Positions 1 through 11,248 of a stretch of 41,589 nt of DNA are shown piece after piece (position 1 is the first letter of the stretch; each line of letters starts with the position of its first letter). A program made the translations under genes and the position numbers. Origin of the DNA: Cyclospora cayetanensis (lineage: Eukaryota > Apicomplexa > Conoidasida > Eucoccidiorida > Eimeriidae). A model generated the notes under the pieces. It worked only from the letters and a program-made list of their open reading frames with translations, was not told the origin of the DNA and searched no databases. The stretch lies in NCBI RefSeq assembly GCF_002999335.1, contig NW_020312212.1:1-41589 (forward strand). Reading direction: 5' to 3'.

Positions 1-171
1 CGTGAGTCAGACTAACTGAGCAACGACAGAGCTAGAGCAAGGATTTAAGTGGAGATGTTCACAGAATCCTCGAACAGGATGTAGATGCTCTCCCGACCTT
101 TGACCTAGGGTATTCATCATCAAAGCTTAGAGTAAGATCAGTCCAAATCCTTCAGGGAACATACCGGCTTG

Positions 172-945
172 TCAAAACACCGGGGTAGGCACAACGGCGC
201 ACTTCAACTGCTGGCAATGTGGGCATTGCAGTGCATAGTCTCCGCCGCGAAGCGCATCCCAGCCCACTAAAGAACCCTCAGAGCTATCCCATTGCGTTGT
301 GAGTCTCACTGTAGTTCGAAAGAGCATGAGCCTCTTTTTGGGAAACCAACACCGCAGAGTCAAGCCGGACTACAGAGGCCCTGGCGTCCGTGCTATGTTT
401 TGAGCCACACCATAGCATCATCAACGTGGTAGTCCTGTACCCTTTGACCAATTTGGATTTTGGCAACAGTAGTGGGTCCATGGGTGTCAAGGCACAAATT
501 GCAGGCAACTGTGAGAGATGCTGCAAATTATCATAAACAAGATCGCCTGCGCTGCACAACAGTGAGAGGCGGCGGCGTTGCGATAGCGCATCAGCTACCA
601 AGTTGGTGATGCTCTTCATATGTTTTGCTGCAAAGTCGCACTTTAGGATACATTGATGCCAGCGAACGACTGTAGGGTTGCTGGAGCCTTGAAGGTTCTT
701 TATGAGGTGCAATAAAGCCTGATAGTCGATTTGTACAGTAGAATGACACCCACATGAAAAGTGCCGGCGCCATTCACTCCCCACCACAGCGCTTCGAGTT
801 ACTTTGCCCGCACTAGTTACCGCTGCTCATTTTTTATGGAGCGACGATAGTGAGAAGCGGCGGTTCCGTGTTTCAAAGAGCCCGTAGCCTGTTGGAGGAG
901 AATTGCACCCAGTGCTACGTCACTAGCGTTGGTTGTCAGGGAAAA
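172..945 (-). pseudogene. Broken RNase H plus integrase zinc-finger region of retroelement pol
   Basis: Reading leftward from about 945, the minus strand encodes an RNase H start of the type 'TTNASDVALGAILLQQ'. It then gives 'STVQIDYQALLHLI' and 'NLVADALSQRRR', matching the Ty3 RNase H pattern (D-x-ALGAxLxQ, TDxxALxxL, NxVADALSRR) in order. A shift of frame near 800 separates the first part from the rest. Further left, 'CPHCQQLK' at about 200-235 fits the second half of the HHCC integrase zinc finger. Stops follow, and no D,D35E catalytic core is visible before the window edge. This is a fossil copy. Confidence 0.65.
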
Positions 946-1357
946 AATGAAGCTCACAACCGAGCAGCGCAAGTAGCGGAAAAGTTGTGAGGAGGCTAAT
1001 AAGTGTATTTTCGGCGGCGTCCTCCTCCCCTGCTCACGTCATAGAACGCGGTTGAGTTTGGTAGGTCAGCGAGATGGGCATCGGGCTCAGCGCATTGAAG
1101 AATGGGACTCTGGTCATATGGTGCAAGCCCGTAGAACTTTGCGGCGTCCCTGCTGCTGCATACAGACACAAGGCACTTCTGGACTGCTTCATTTTTTCAA
1201 GGATCTAGTTCAACTTCTGCAAACTGAACGCCTAATTCCCAAAGCGCAAAGATTTTAACGAAATCTGACTACTTGGGATGCCTGCACATACTATTGCTTG
1301 TATCTCACCACCTGAAGCGCACGTCCTAGACTCTGTACGTGCCATTTAACGTTTCGG

Positions 1358-1854
1358 CTAAAGACTAAGACATGATCCAAGTAAACAGTCATCCAACCCT
1401 CTTGACATCATGTAAGCCCCGATTAACTTTTTGCTGCACCTGAGCTGGGGCACTGGTAAGACCACGCGGAATATAAGTACAATCGAGTTTGCAAGTGTTA
1501 GTGTGAAGTCATTTTTGTGCATGTGATGTGGGTGAACGGGGGGCTGTAACGTGTTTGTCAAGTCACATTTTGAACAGACTCTTGATCCGTGTAGTGTGTC
1601 AAGTAATTAGTCTGTCTGAGGCAATGAGAACTCTTGTTTCACTATCGTGTTTAGGAGCTTAAAATTTGGTACAACCGCCACCTTCCGTTCTTTTTCGGTA
1701 CCAACGCCGGATTCTGCTTAAAGGCGCTGGGCACCCCCTGGGCTTTGCCTTTCCAACAAATTACCTGTCTACCGCTCCATCCCCTTGTGCCAGCTTCCGT
1801 CATTTTATGGTGCCAACGCTGGGTTTCGCCCAAATCGTTGGTCGATTCGTGCAC
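1358..1854 (-). pseudogene. Reverse transcriptase fragments of retroelement pol
   Basis: A minus-strand frame ending near 1651 carries 'PALVPKKNGRWRL', the start of the RT fingers (consensus PVxxVxKKxGxxRxxxDYR). After a stop, a second frame (1561-1358) carries a decayed block equivalent to 'PFGLxxAP' and the following palm helix, ending in 'GLDDCLL' near the place where the YxDD motif would be expected. The catalytic motif is not preserved and about 100 residues lie out of frame between the blocks. It sits between the gag-like and RNase H pieces, as expected for one pol gene. Confidence 0.55.
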
Positions 1855-2867
1855 TTTGCTATTTTCAAAAATCCATTCACTTGCCGCAACCTCCTGTCTG
1901 AAATTTGCCCATTCCTGTTGTTCTTCGGACGAACGTTCATTTGAATTCCCTACTAAATATCCAGCTCCAGATTAAGACGGGGTGCAATTTCACAATTGTC
2001 TTCTCTCACTGCACTGCTGAAATACCCGCATGTAAACCCTGCCTAACCTTGTTGAGGCACTGACTCTACCCTGCTCAACATTGATGAAATGATCATTGCT
2101 GAAAACACCAAGATGCTTGCCTTCCTAGTGCTTCCTAGCATACTGACCTCCACAGCGCGCAGCTGTGGATGCATGGGCGCCTATCGTCGGATCATCTTTG
2201 GCATCCTCAGAATTACAATATGATTCAACACAAACCACCTTTAGTGTATCCAATTTTGATCTGAACGGGCATGTAGCAACCACAGCTTTACAAATCGTTG
2301 CAATCTTCCATTCGTCAGGAAACGTGAAGCTTCCGCATCTTACCGCTATAGCAGCAGGACGTTTGTGGAAAGGATGTGTGGAGGTGCAGAGTAGTGCATA
2401 TTGCTCCTTATTTTCTGTTCTTGCTCCCCTTAGACTTTAGGCTAGAAGGGGTATAACAATCCCGATGTCCATAAGTGGTAGATACCGATGTGGCTTTTCC
2501 ATTTCAGCCAAAAATGTAGCACTTATGCCATGTGCTCCTCACACCTCAAGCATTTCATCCTTTGTGGAAGCCCTACCGGTCGGCTGTTGTGTATCTGCCC
2601 ATCCTCTGACTACCTAACGTGACACTTGGGGTAATCCTAATTTTAGCTACGCATAAAGCTGTTTATCGACGTTGTGGCGCATGCAAAAAAAATTTCATAT
2701 TGTACTATTAAACAGACTTACTGATAGGTTTTACTGCTTTAGCTCTCTTAATTCTCAGAAAGGTTACTTTCGAGTTGACCGCGGCATAAACCAGTGGGTC
2801 GCAGCTTGTAGGACAGTGTGAACAGCAAAGGTCTATGCAGGCAGGCAACATCCTAAGCATACAAAAG

Positions 2868-3158
2868 TCATTGTTGAAGTGCTTGTCCTTTAAAAAGACA
2901 TGCTGCAAGCAACAATTGCCCCTCTTTCCCTGTGGAATTCAGAGCGATGTGCATCTCCAACCGGCTCATGAAGGCTTCAAGTATGTGCCCATCTTTACCT
3001 CCGTCAATTTTTTGTGATTCGAATACCTCATTAACTTCTACTAGCGTTTTTTCGGCTGTCAAAACATACCTTTCTACTAGCTGTGGAGCTACTCGGCCGC
3101 CCCAACAGGCGTTGTGCCCAGTCAACTTCCTTCGCCAGACTGGTGCAAAGAAAATCAA
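2868..3158 (-). pseudogene. Gag-like fragment of the retroelement
   Basis: A 96-codon open minus-strand frame contains a helical stretch with the spacing of the retrotransposon gag capsid domain: a hydrophobic F-x-x-x-LE motif ('EAFMSRLEMHIAL'), then K-E-G-Q-x-x-x-A-x-x-LxGQA near the C-terminus. It lies upstream of the RT pieces on the same strand, where gag belongs. No CCHC zinc knuckle was found in frame. It could instead be an unrelated short exon; the position argues for gag. Confidence 0.45.
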
Positions 3159-3160
3159 GG

Positions 3161-5311
3161 TAGCAATTCATCAAATGAATAAAGCAAAACGGCAGAGCGG
3201 CTCTATGAAAGCCTGATATCCCACTACATGTACAGCCGCTAGAAGGGCGGGGAACAACTGTACCCTCGCGGTGCACCCACTGGTAACGCTTTGTCCAAGG
3301 TCTCTTTAGGTAGACACTTAACTCCAGATCTAATATAAGGTTAGTAGTAGTTATTGAGTATTTTTTTAAAAGAAATGACGCTTCCCACTGCCCGAGACTC
3401 CCAGAGTTCTAGCATGAGAGGAGAGCCGAAACTAGGATGCGCGTAGCTGTACCCACGAGGCACTTTAGCTAGTAGCATATAGCATCTATCGCACAGACTC
3501 CACATTGCGTCCCTTTTATCGAATACACTCCTCTGCAATAAATAAGATGTGCAGATGGATGGTCAATCCAGGTAATCAAGTCTTGACTTATTCTTAAATC
3601 AAATAACCGGTTAACCAGAGGGTGCTAAAGCGAACCTAGTCTGCTAGAGGATCTGCTGCCTAGAAGTTAAACAAAAACCTCACTTAGACCCTGTGACAAA
3701 ATGAGCAATAAGGATGCACTGATACATCGATTGGCTATACTTTGAAAGAATATGCCTTACTTCATCTCTGAAAGAAAAACTTCAGGTGGTATCCGTTGGC
3801 GGAAAAGCTTTTCGCATGCTTGTTCTCGAAGGGAGGTTGATGGAAATCACCCAAACAATACAGATCCCAGTGGGCAAGCGGCGTTTGAAGGCATCATGCC
3901 CAGCATGTTTCCAAGGATCACGCACGGGCCTAAAATTTTGCTCACCTTCCCGACGGGTTCAGCGAAAACTGGAAAAGCAGAGGTTAATCCTTCTTATAAA
4001 GGGCAAAGAACACAATGGCCGATGCAAAATATCGTCAAGAGAGTAGCTTTTATTTTTAGTCTTCTCACTGCAATAGTGGAAGGGAGAATCTTACAGAAAG
4101 TCGCAGCCTCCACTCCCCCATGCGGCTAGGTTCAAATAATCACAACGGAGATTCTATAACGGGAACCATTTCCTTCAAATTTCCTCTTAAATAATGTCTT
4201 TTGCGCAAAGTCACGATGTACAGGCTATTACTGTGATCTTGTCACAGTAACCACACTGGTAGTACCTATTCTATGGGAATACTGATCACGCACGCTCGGC
4301 TACCAAGGTGGTGGTATTGTCGCGTTGACGATTTCACGCACTTCGGAGAATCCCTAGTGCATGATAGGGAGTAAATTTGATTGCTTTATATTAGAGATGT
4401 AGTTGTTGGCGGCATTCTATATGAGAGCCACGGCAATTTTAGTTACAGAAAAGGAAAATATCCATAATTCTATCAATTTTGCACACAGTGTGCACTCGAT
4501 AAGATGTACATTAACGATTGCACTGAAATTATGTTTCTTACTACTTTCATTACAATAGTGCCTGATTAAAATTGGGACTGCGTTTTATAGAAAGCACGGT
4601 TTTTGACCATTTGACCTCCCCTGACTGACAGGGGGCCCCCACTGTTGCATGCACTGCGCAAAGTTTCGTTATGAACGAGGTTTCCTTCAAGTTGACTAGA
4701 TTGACTTTTCCCCGAGGCTGTAATCATAAAATTTACTTGTGCCATCTTCCTCGAAGGCTATTGCTTGTAATCGATATATCCCTTCCTCAAGGCGGGTTTC
4801 TGCTGCCTCGCTTCACCAGCATTCTGGCCACGTGCTTTCCAAGGCACACACCGTTGGCCAGCATTTCCACGCAGGTATCTTTTGCAACAGATACATTCTA
4901 CAGGTCTCTTTTAAGCTGAGTAACTTTAAAAATAATACTACGTTTGATGTGTTTTGCACCCCCTAAAGCATCTTGGCGGCGTCAACGGTGTGCCCGGGTG
5001 ACAAATTGACATGCATTCTCAGCTTTTATCACTGCGAAGATGTCTCTGTCATTCTGCTGATTTAACGTTACCTGTTGAGCTCGCAGCTTCCTAAAAACTA
5101 GGGGAAATACATTTTCTGCGCAGTAGCTTGGTCACGTTTAGCCTCAGTGATGCAAAATTTTCTTTCTTGTAGCACACCAGAAGCCTTTTCGAGAAAAAAA
5201 ACCAATGAAAGTGAATATATACGAAGATAGCAGCCAAATGGGCATAGCGTACTTGAACTAGCTGTGCTCCCCTCCCCCCCGTCCCCCAAAACTCGAACGG
5301 TGCACAGTACA
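3161..5311. other. Intergenic stretch without a supported gene
   Basis: No gene is supported here. Two overlapping plus-strand frames are open across about 3752-4129, one of them Lys/Arg-rich, but neither has a recognisable domain or a convincing splice frame. They may be decayed element sequence. Just upstream of 5312 lies a C-rich run (5270-5290), possibly part of the promoter or 5'UTR of the following gene. Confidence 0.5.
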
Positions 5312-8300
5312 ATGGAAGTGGCTGTAAGAGACACACCTGCGCTGATGGCACTCGAAGAACCCATAGATGCACAGGCATCAGATTCTTCAAACACACCAGA
5401 TAGTGTTAATCGATCGGGTGGTAGTATTGATGTTACTAACTGCAGAATAGCTCTGCGTTTGCGTGGCACTTGAACGTCTCAGGAAGGCGAGTTACCTCAG
5501 ACTGATCTCAATAGAGACAGTAACAATACTAACGGCCATCCTTTACATCATCCTTCTCGAAAGGCAAGTCTACAAGAGTGTGTGACATGGAAAGAAATCA
5601 GTGACACCAGCCGGCGCAGCCATGAGCATATCCAAATAACATCGAACAGAGAGATTTCTCAGAGAGTGGAGAGGCGCAATACAATTGGTTTTAAATGTGA
5701 CAAAGATTGCACATCACAGCCTGGAACCACCCAACAACCTGTTGACAATGTTGAACCTTATCAACTGGATCAGCGATATGAAGATCCCCTTGCAGAAGTC
5801 CATCAGTGTAGCTCACTGCGTCGAGGATCTCATCTAATGGCTTCAGAGCTTCTTAGGGACGTGAAGTCTCCTACAGGTCTTGAGGGAGACTCCAGCATGA
5901 GTACTGATAAAAATGTCGATGATTTATTGAGGTCTGACATTTTGTCTAATAAGAAGTCTGTGGCTGACCTTGGAGGTGAATCGGAGGCTTTTGATGATGC
6001 TGATGCAGCTGAAGCGCGCTGGGAGCCACAGAATGATCTCGCATGGGGCGACAACCGAGTTCAGCAAGGTTCTGTGGAACTCAGTTCTGGTGTAGCACTG
6101 TCGTTGCGAAAACTCGAAGGCAAGGATCAGTCCAAACAGGGGCGTGGGGAACTCTTCAAGCCATTTGATGGAACGACAGGTACTGGGATTTTTGACCAGG
6201 GCAGCGGATCCAGCTCTACTATGATATTTGTTGGCAGCCATGGAGTCGATGGCACACAACACGTGCAAACGGCTGGCAGTGTTGATGCTATTCGAAGGCT
6301 TAGTGCTGCACACATAAGCTCTACTTCGCACAACTCAACCATTTCTAAGCATGGGAGTTACGAAATGGGTTTTGCTGAGGAGTCTAATGAGAGACCCAAA
6401 CTTCAGCTAAATGCCTATAGTGGAGACAGCGGCAATCCAAGTATAACTTCGTGGGATTCATCGAAGCAGCCCTCTGAAACGCAGCAGGACTTCCAAGATG
6501 AAGCTCTCGAAGACCGACGGCGAGACAAATGTAAGGGCTGCAACGAGAGCCAAATCGGGGAGACAGACGGCATTATTTATTTATCGATGGTCATGTTGAT
6601 GCATGTCTCACCGCAGAGGACGTAGTCCCCTTAGATGGCTGCTATACACGAGTCCCCTCACAACTGCTCTATGCATACGATGGGGCTTTGCTGCTGCAGT
6701 GCTGCTAATATGGGTGGGCACGTTTGCATTGGCGATGGCCGTAGCGTTCCTATGCCTCGGTACCTTCGCCATCCTAGCCGGCAAAAGCCCAGAGGAAAGT
6801 CCTGATACGCACATTGCCGTGTGTGAGACAGCAGAATGGGGCGAGTGGACCGTTTGTCCCACCGCCTGCGGAAAGAGCGAGCAGATAAGGACAAGAGCAA
6901 TAAAGGTAACATCGACATAAAAAGTATGTATCATCCAGCGGTCTATGTAACCAAACTCACCGTAACAAAGTTTCCTCTAGGCTACGAGAATGCCATGTAC
7001 TGCATGTATACAACGTCTTTGCATAGCCCCCCGGCCCCCCCGACATCACTGCGCTGCCAAATACAGGCTGCTCCAGGAGAAGTTTCAAGCTGTCCATCAA
7101 CTCATGAAAAACGCACCTGCAATGGCGCGTGTATGACTTTCGTGTTAACCAGAGAAGCTTCCACTCACACAACGAGCTTGAGTAAAGAAGTACTTATCTC
7201 TCAGAGTTTCACAATCCGAAGCGCGATTAGTGAGGCAAGTAATGAATGATAACCTGCAGCTGCAGTAGATTCATGCTGCCCTATTCTAGTCAGCGCCCTA
7301 GATTCCACACATTGAGGTACTTCCAGTCTCCTTAAAAACAAAATGAGAATTTAGCCTATAAGAACAGGCAGCTTTAATTGTGCAGAAATACGAGGAACAA
7401 TTTCCACGCTTTCCAGTAGTTATTGAGCTTTATGTTCCAGGCTCTACGCATTAGCGAAAACCGCATTACGCTTTCTGGTCTTGGCCTGGATTCAACAACA
7501 GGGACAAAGTATTGGCGCGTCCAATTCGTTTTCCTTGTAGACAAGAGCCTTGCGAACTCAAACCCCGATGCGGATCTTGGCCAAGACCCTCAACGCACTA
7601 TTGCACGTATAGCAACGCATAAAATCTGCATCTGCCACCTGGTTTCTGAGTGCAATCTGGTAGCAGCAGCTCTGACCTCACTTGGCGATTTGGTCGTAAT
7701 AATCTGGGCCGTGGTATTGGCTCCACTGCCTGCCGTCCCGCATTCTTGACTGCTTACTCTGTCTACAGTACTGACTGAACTATTCAGCAGCACGTCTCTC
7801 CCCGCCTACGCAGCTCTAGATATCATTCTTCCCGGTGTGGAAGGCAATACGCCTTTCCGTGTAAATGCCTACAACGCAACATGTAAGCAGCTGAATCCAC
7901 GTTTTTCGAAGTACTGCTGCTTATCTGTTGACGGAAATCTGCAATAAGCCCCCGTAAAGCAACGCATTGATATGGCGAATTAAGTAGTAAAGTTGTGGGG
8001 ATATATCTTCGGTATTGGCGCAGTCGAGACCATTACAGAGCCTGTGGATATGTGCATTCTACTGGGGCCCGATGCACCAAGTAGTAAGCATATGCTCCAT
8101 CTCATTGAAGACAGCAGGCACAGTTCCCATCTAGCTCAACATTTAATCGCTACTCTTTCATTTGAGCAGTGATTATATGGCTAATTAGCTATTTTCAGAC
8201 GTGTCCTTGCCCACTCAGCCTGCAGCTGCAAAGTATCTGAATGGTCAGAATGGACCGTTTGCGATCAACGTTGCACTACACTGCGGTCTTCAAGAACGAG

Positions 8301-10958
8301 AACAGTTCTCGTAGGCTCGCGTTCCTTCTATATGTGCAAGGGATCTAACAACATACTGCAGTAAAAGCTGCATTTAATTGAGAGAGTTGAATGCAGTAGC
8401 CAATCCAAAAAAAATATGTTTTGATCGGTACAGAAGTGTGTCCAAAATGTAGTGCTGCATTCAACCCGTGAAAGACGTTTCCTGTATCTACTTTGCCTTC
8501 TTAAGAAAGTACAAGTAAGTAGTTTCACATTAATTTATTGCTTTCGCAGAATATAAATGAACTTTCTACTCATGCATCATGCCCGACGTTGCAAGAAGAA
8601 AGAAGCTGCACAGGCCAAACGAGTTAGTGCTCATGCTGCCCTGGGGTACATAGAGCCTCAAAGTACTAGGACAGAGGGACTTTCTGCGCTCCTTGACTGT
8701 ACGGCTCTCCGATGGAGCATATTCAAGGTTGGCTACGTAAGTGAATGGGTAAGCAAAATATCATGATGAAGACAGTAAACGTGTGTTGCTGATGTGGAAA
8801 TAGGGCTGTACTCGTTCAATCTGCCTGCTGGATTGAATTTGGGAAGTCAGGAAGATGCTGAGAATCGTTTAAGCATTTGTGCCGATGCCGTTCGAGGCGA
8901 ACTCCGTAATGTCAGTAGCCACTGACTTGACACATCTCTTCATATGTACTTCAAACACTTCCACGCACTAGCAGCAGCATGACTTGCCTTTTCCACCATG
9001 TGCTAATGATTGGGATGGCTGAGAAGCGTAGCAAGTATGGGTAATGTGGTCTTCGATGATCAGATGCTCTCCATTTCGGCGCCGGAATATTCGCGCTTTG
9101 TCGAAAATGACACAATTCATGGGCTTTGGAAGTTCTCAGTGCTCCTGGAGCCTCACATTAGTACAGAGGAAGCCGCGGAAAGTAAGATGGATATGCTCTT
9201 CCCCCTCGTGCAGGCGAAGCCTCAAATATGATTGGACAAACCAGAGCCTATATAATGACTATTCACTTGATACCGACTAAGCACAGAAAAAGCGGAAGCC
9301 TTGCGAGCGTTGTCTAAATGCATTTCGAATGGGGCACCCTGCTTACTACTATTGTCACCTGCCTTACACACGTTTCTTTATCCATACAGGTATTGTTCTG
9401 CATTGAATTATGTTGACATATAATTTCGCAAATATCTTACTTCGAATAAGCCTTAACATATTAATAGCAGGCATGCGCAAGTAGGTACAATGGCCTGATT
9501 ACGTGTGTATATGTATTGTCAATCTGCATAGTTAGCTACAGGCTCACATCTCAACGGCTGCACCGGTGCAACCACCTAGGTTTGCATATTGTGTATACAT
9601 GATATGCAAACATGCAGCTGCTCGTCTTGTGCGCAGATCTGGATGAGGCAATGCAAAATTCGGAATCTAACCTCTTCAACGCTGTTGCAGAGTGCATGGC
9701 AACCACAGATGTGTCATCATTTGTTCCGTTGCCCAGTATTGCCGTATCTCCGGGTAAGATGCTCCCTGCTTAGTAGTGGTCCGGTTTTCATGTGCTTGCT
9801 ACATCCTGATGTGTCTCATACATCCCAGGGGCCAGCACGGATGATGTATCCTTTTCTTTTGCTGATGTCCATAGGCTTGGGTAGTATGTTATTAACGCCT
9901 TTACCAACAATGTTGCAGCTCCGTTTATCTACATTAGGAATATTGGCAGGCATGTGATGAGTCTGCAGAGATGGAACTGATCTGCCCGTAGAATTGAACG
10001 CAGTGCAATACTGCATGAGGAAAAAGCCAACCGGCCTGCAAAAGCGCCCCAGAGCGTATCGCGGAGCGTCCTAGAGCGTTAAATTGTAATCGGTTATTCG
10101 TGTCAACACTTATGTGCTGAAGAATATCGCTCTGTGCCTGCTAAGTTCGAAATGCCGTCCTTACGTTCATCCAGCCCTCAGAACACTGCAAGGTGTAGAC
10201 ATGGCTATATTGAATAAGCCGGCTTCAGCAAGTTTATTAGGGCTATTTTAAGACTGTGTATTTAGTCAGTAGCGCGCTGCCCTCATCGCCAATAATGGGT
10301 GCTTCCTCTGCTGTCAGTTCGCGCTTGCAACAGTAGCGAGGGATATAATTAGTACTCGGGGTACTGCTCAACGACTATGGGCAGCCTACGCAGAGGCAGT
10401 GGACTCCGTTGCGGTGGCCTAGGGAGGCTCTCGTCCCTGCTACAGGAAGCATCATATGACAGCTTTTACCTCAGTAGAGTCTGATCAAATAAAAGGGATG
10501 CAACCGGCTCTCGCGTATGTCGCATGACCTCAGACTCTCTTCCACCAATTGCTTTTACATGGAAAATTCTTCCACAAAGAACCACCTAATGAACGTGCAC
10601 GGGATAGGTCCAGGATGGATCTGCCTGGAAGAGTCCGAATTACGCTGGGCCCAGCGGAGACCCCACCAGTATCCATCCGTTCAAATAAAAACCCAGGCTG
10701 GTAGATGTATATTCTGTGTAGCTCCCGGATCACTAGCTTGAATGACAGTACAAGGTAAGTACTACAGTAAGGAGCCACAAATTAAGGGCTGTAAGTCCGC
10801 AGCTGATAGCATACTCTCTCCTAGCAATTGCACTTGTGATCCCAGCAGCCACCGTATTATGACGCGGTGGATGAAAGACGATGGACTCTTTTTTCCACTA
10901 CCTCAAGCACCGTTCTACTCCTTTGCCCGTAAAGCCCTATCAACACTCTCAGGAATGA
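5312..10958 (+). CDS. TSP1-domain membrane protein, multi-exon, two membrane segments
   Basis: Model: about 342 codons of Ser/Asp/Glu-rich, apparently disordered sequence (exon ending 6530, donor GTAAGG), then exon 6700-6905 encoding a 25-residue membrane segment ('LLLIWVGTFALAMAVAFLCL') and the first half of TSP1-1 ('EWGEWTVC'). Exon 7067 onward completes TSP1-1. TSP1-2 is encoded by 8199-8310 ('SEWSEWTVC') and 8550-8622. Further phase-compatible exons are 7788-7882, 8039-8080, 8804-8905, 9032-9181, 9637-9753, 9829-9880, 10318-10332 and 10385 onward. Near 10803-10853 lies a second membrane segment ('LIAYSLLAIALVIPAA'), followed by tail exon 10908-10958 ending 'KPYQHSQE'. The WxxW motifs are C-mannosylation sites in this family, which acts in apicomplexan adhesion and invasion. 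The start is uncertain: an in-frame TGA at 5471-5473 needs an intron, or translation begins at ATG 5836. The exons around 7412-7660 and 10400-10800 are the weakest. Confidence 0.7.
6700..7190 (+). other. TSP1 domain 1, split by a phase-0 intron
   Basis: The exon to 6905 gives 'EWGEWTVCPTACGK' and then an R-T-R strand ending in K. The GTAACA donor falls after a complete codon. The exon at 7067 follows the acceptor 'caaatacag' in the same phase and supplies 'SSCPSTHEKRTCNGAC'. Together these give the WxxW, CxxxCG, RxR and C...ExRxC...C signature of a full TSP1 repeat. It follows the first membrane segment after about 25 residues. The 3' end of the second exon (a donor near 7190 or 7238) is not settled. 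Confidence 0.8.
8199..8622 (+). other. TSP1 domain 2, split at the same position as domain 1
   Basis: Exon 8199-8310 gives 'CSCKVSEWSEWTVCDQRC' and an R-T-R-T strand, ending with donor GTAGGC in phase 0. Exon 8550-8622 starts after 'tttcgcag' in phase 0 and gives 'SCPTLQEERSC'. Cysteine and tryptophan spacing match domain 1, including the intron between the RxR strand and the C-P-x-x-x-E-x-R-x-C strand. The last Cys of the repeat would have to come from the next exon (8804-8905) or is missing. Confidence 0.8.
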
Positions 10959-11248
10959 GCCTTCTAATAGCGTAATTCATCAAAGTAGTGCATTCACTAG
11001 GCTTTTACACTGACGAGACCACCTTCCTAGGGAGTCTTGAAGTGGTAAATACAGGCTCCCTTTGCATGTACAATCTGATCTCGACGAAAATACAGTTGAA
11101 GATACAACTATTATAAGCTATTATTCTCCTTAGTTTCTCAAGAAGGCATTCTGGCAAACAGATAGTTGGCGACACGTTAACTCGCTGTTTGGCTAAGGTA
11201 TACAATTGGAGTAGACGTTGAAGCCTGATCCTCTAAATAGATTCGTGG

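Larger units (their letters stand above)
1..3160 (-). mobile_element. Degenerate Ty3/gypsy-like LTR retrotransposon remnant
   Basis: On the minus strand, pieces of a retroelement appear in canonical order: a gag-like helix region (about 3158-2868), reverse transcriptase fragments (about 1854-1360), RNase H (about 945-440) and an integrase zinc-finger piece (about 240-172). Stops and frame changes separate the pieces, so nothing intact can be made. I saw no LTRs, no tRNA primer site and no recognisable protease. The element may extend past the left edge. Ty3/gypsy-type (chromovirus) elements are known from Eimeria genomes, which fits the coccidian assignment. The family call rests on domain order and short motifs only. 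Confidence 0.7.

Noticed and set aside
7788..8170. Alternative frames reading 'ALDIILPGVEG' and 'VDMCILLGPDAP', which look like a von Willebrand A segment
   Set aside because: Joining them across the GTAAGC donor and the 8038 acceptor creates a TAG at the junction. The other frames splice cleanly into TSP1-2.
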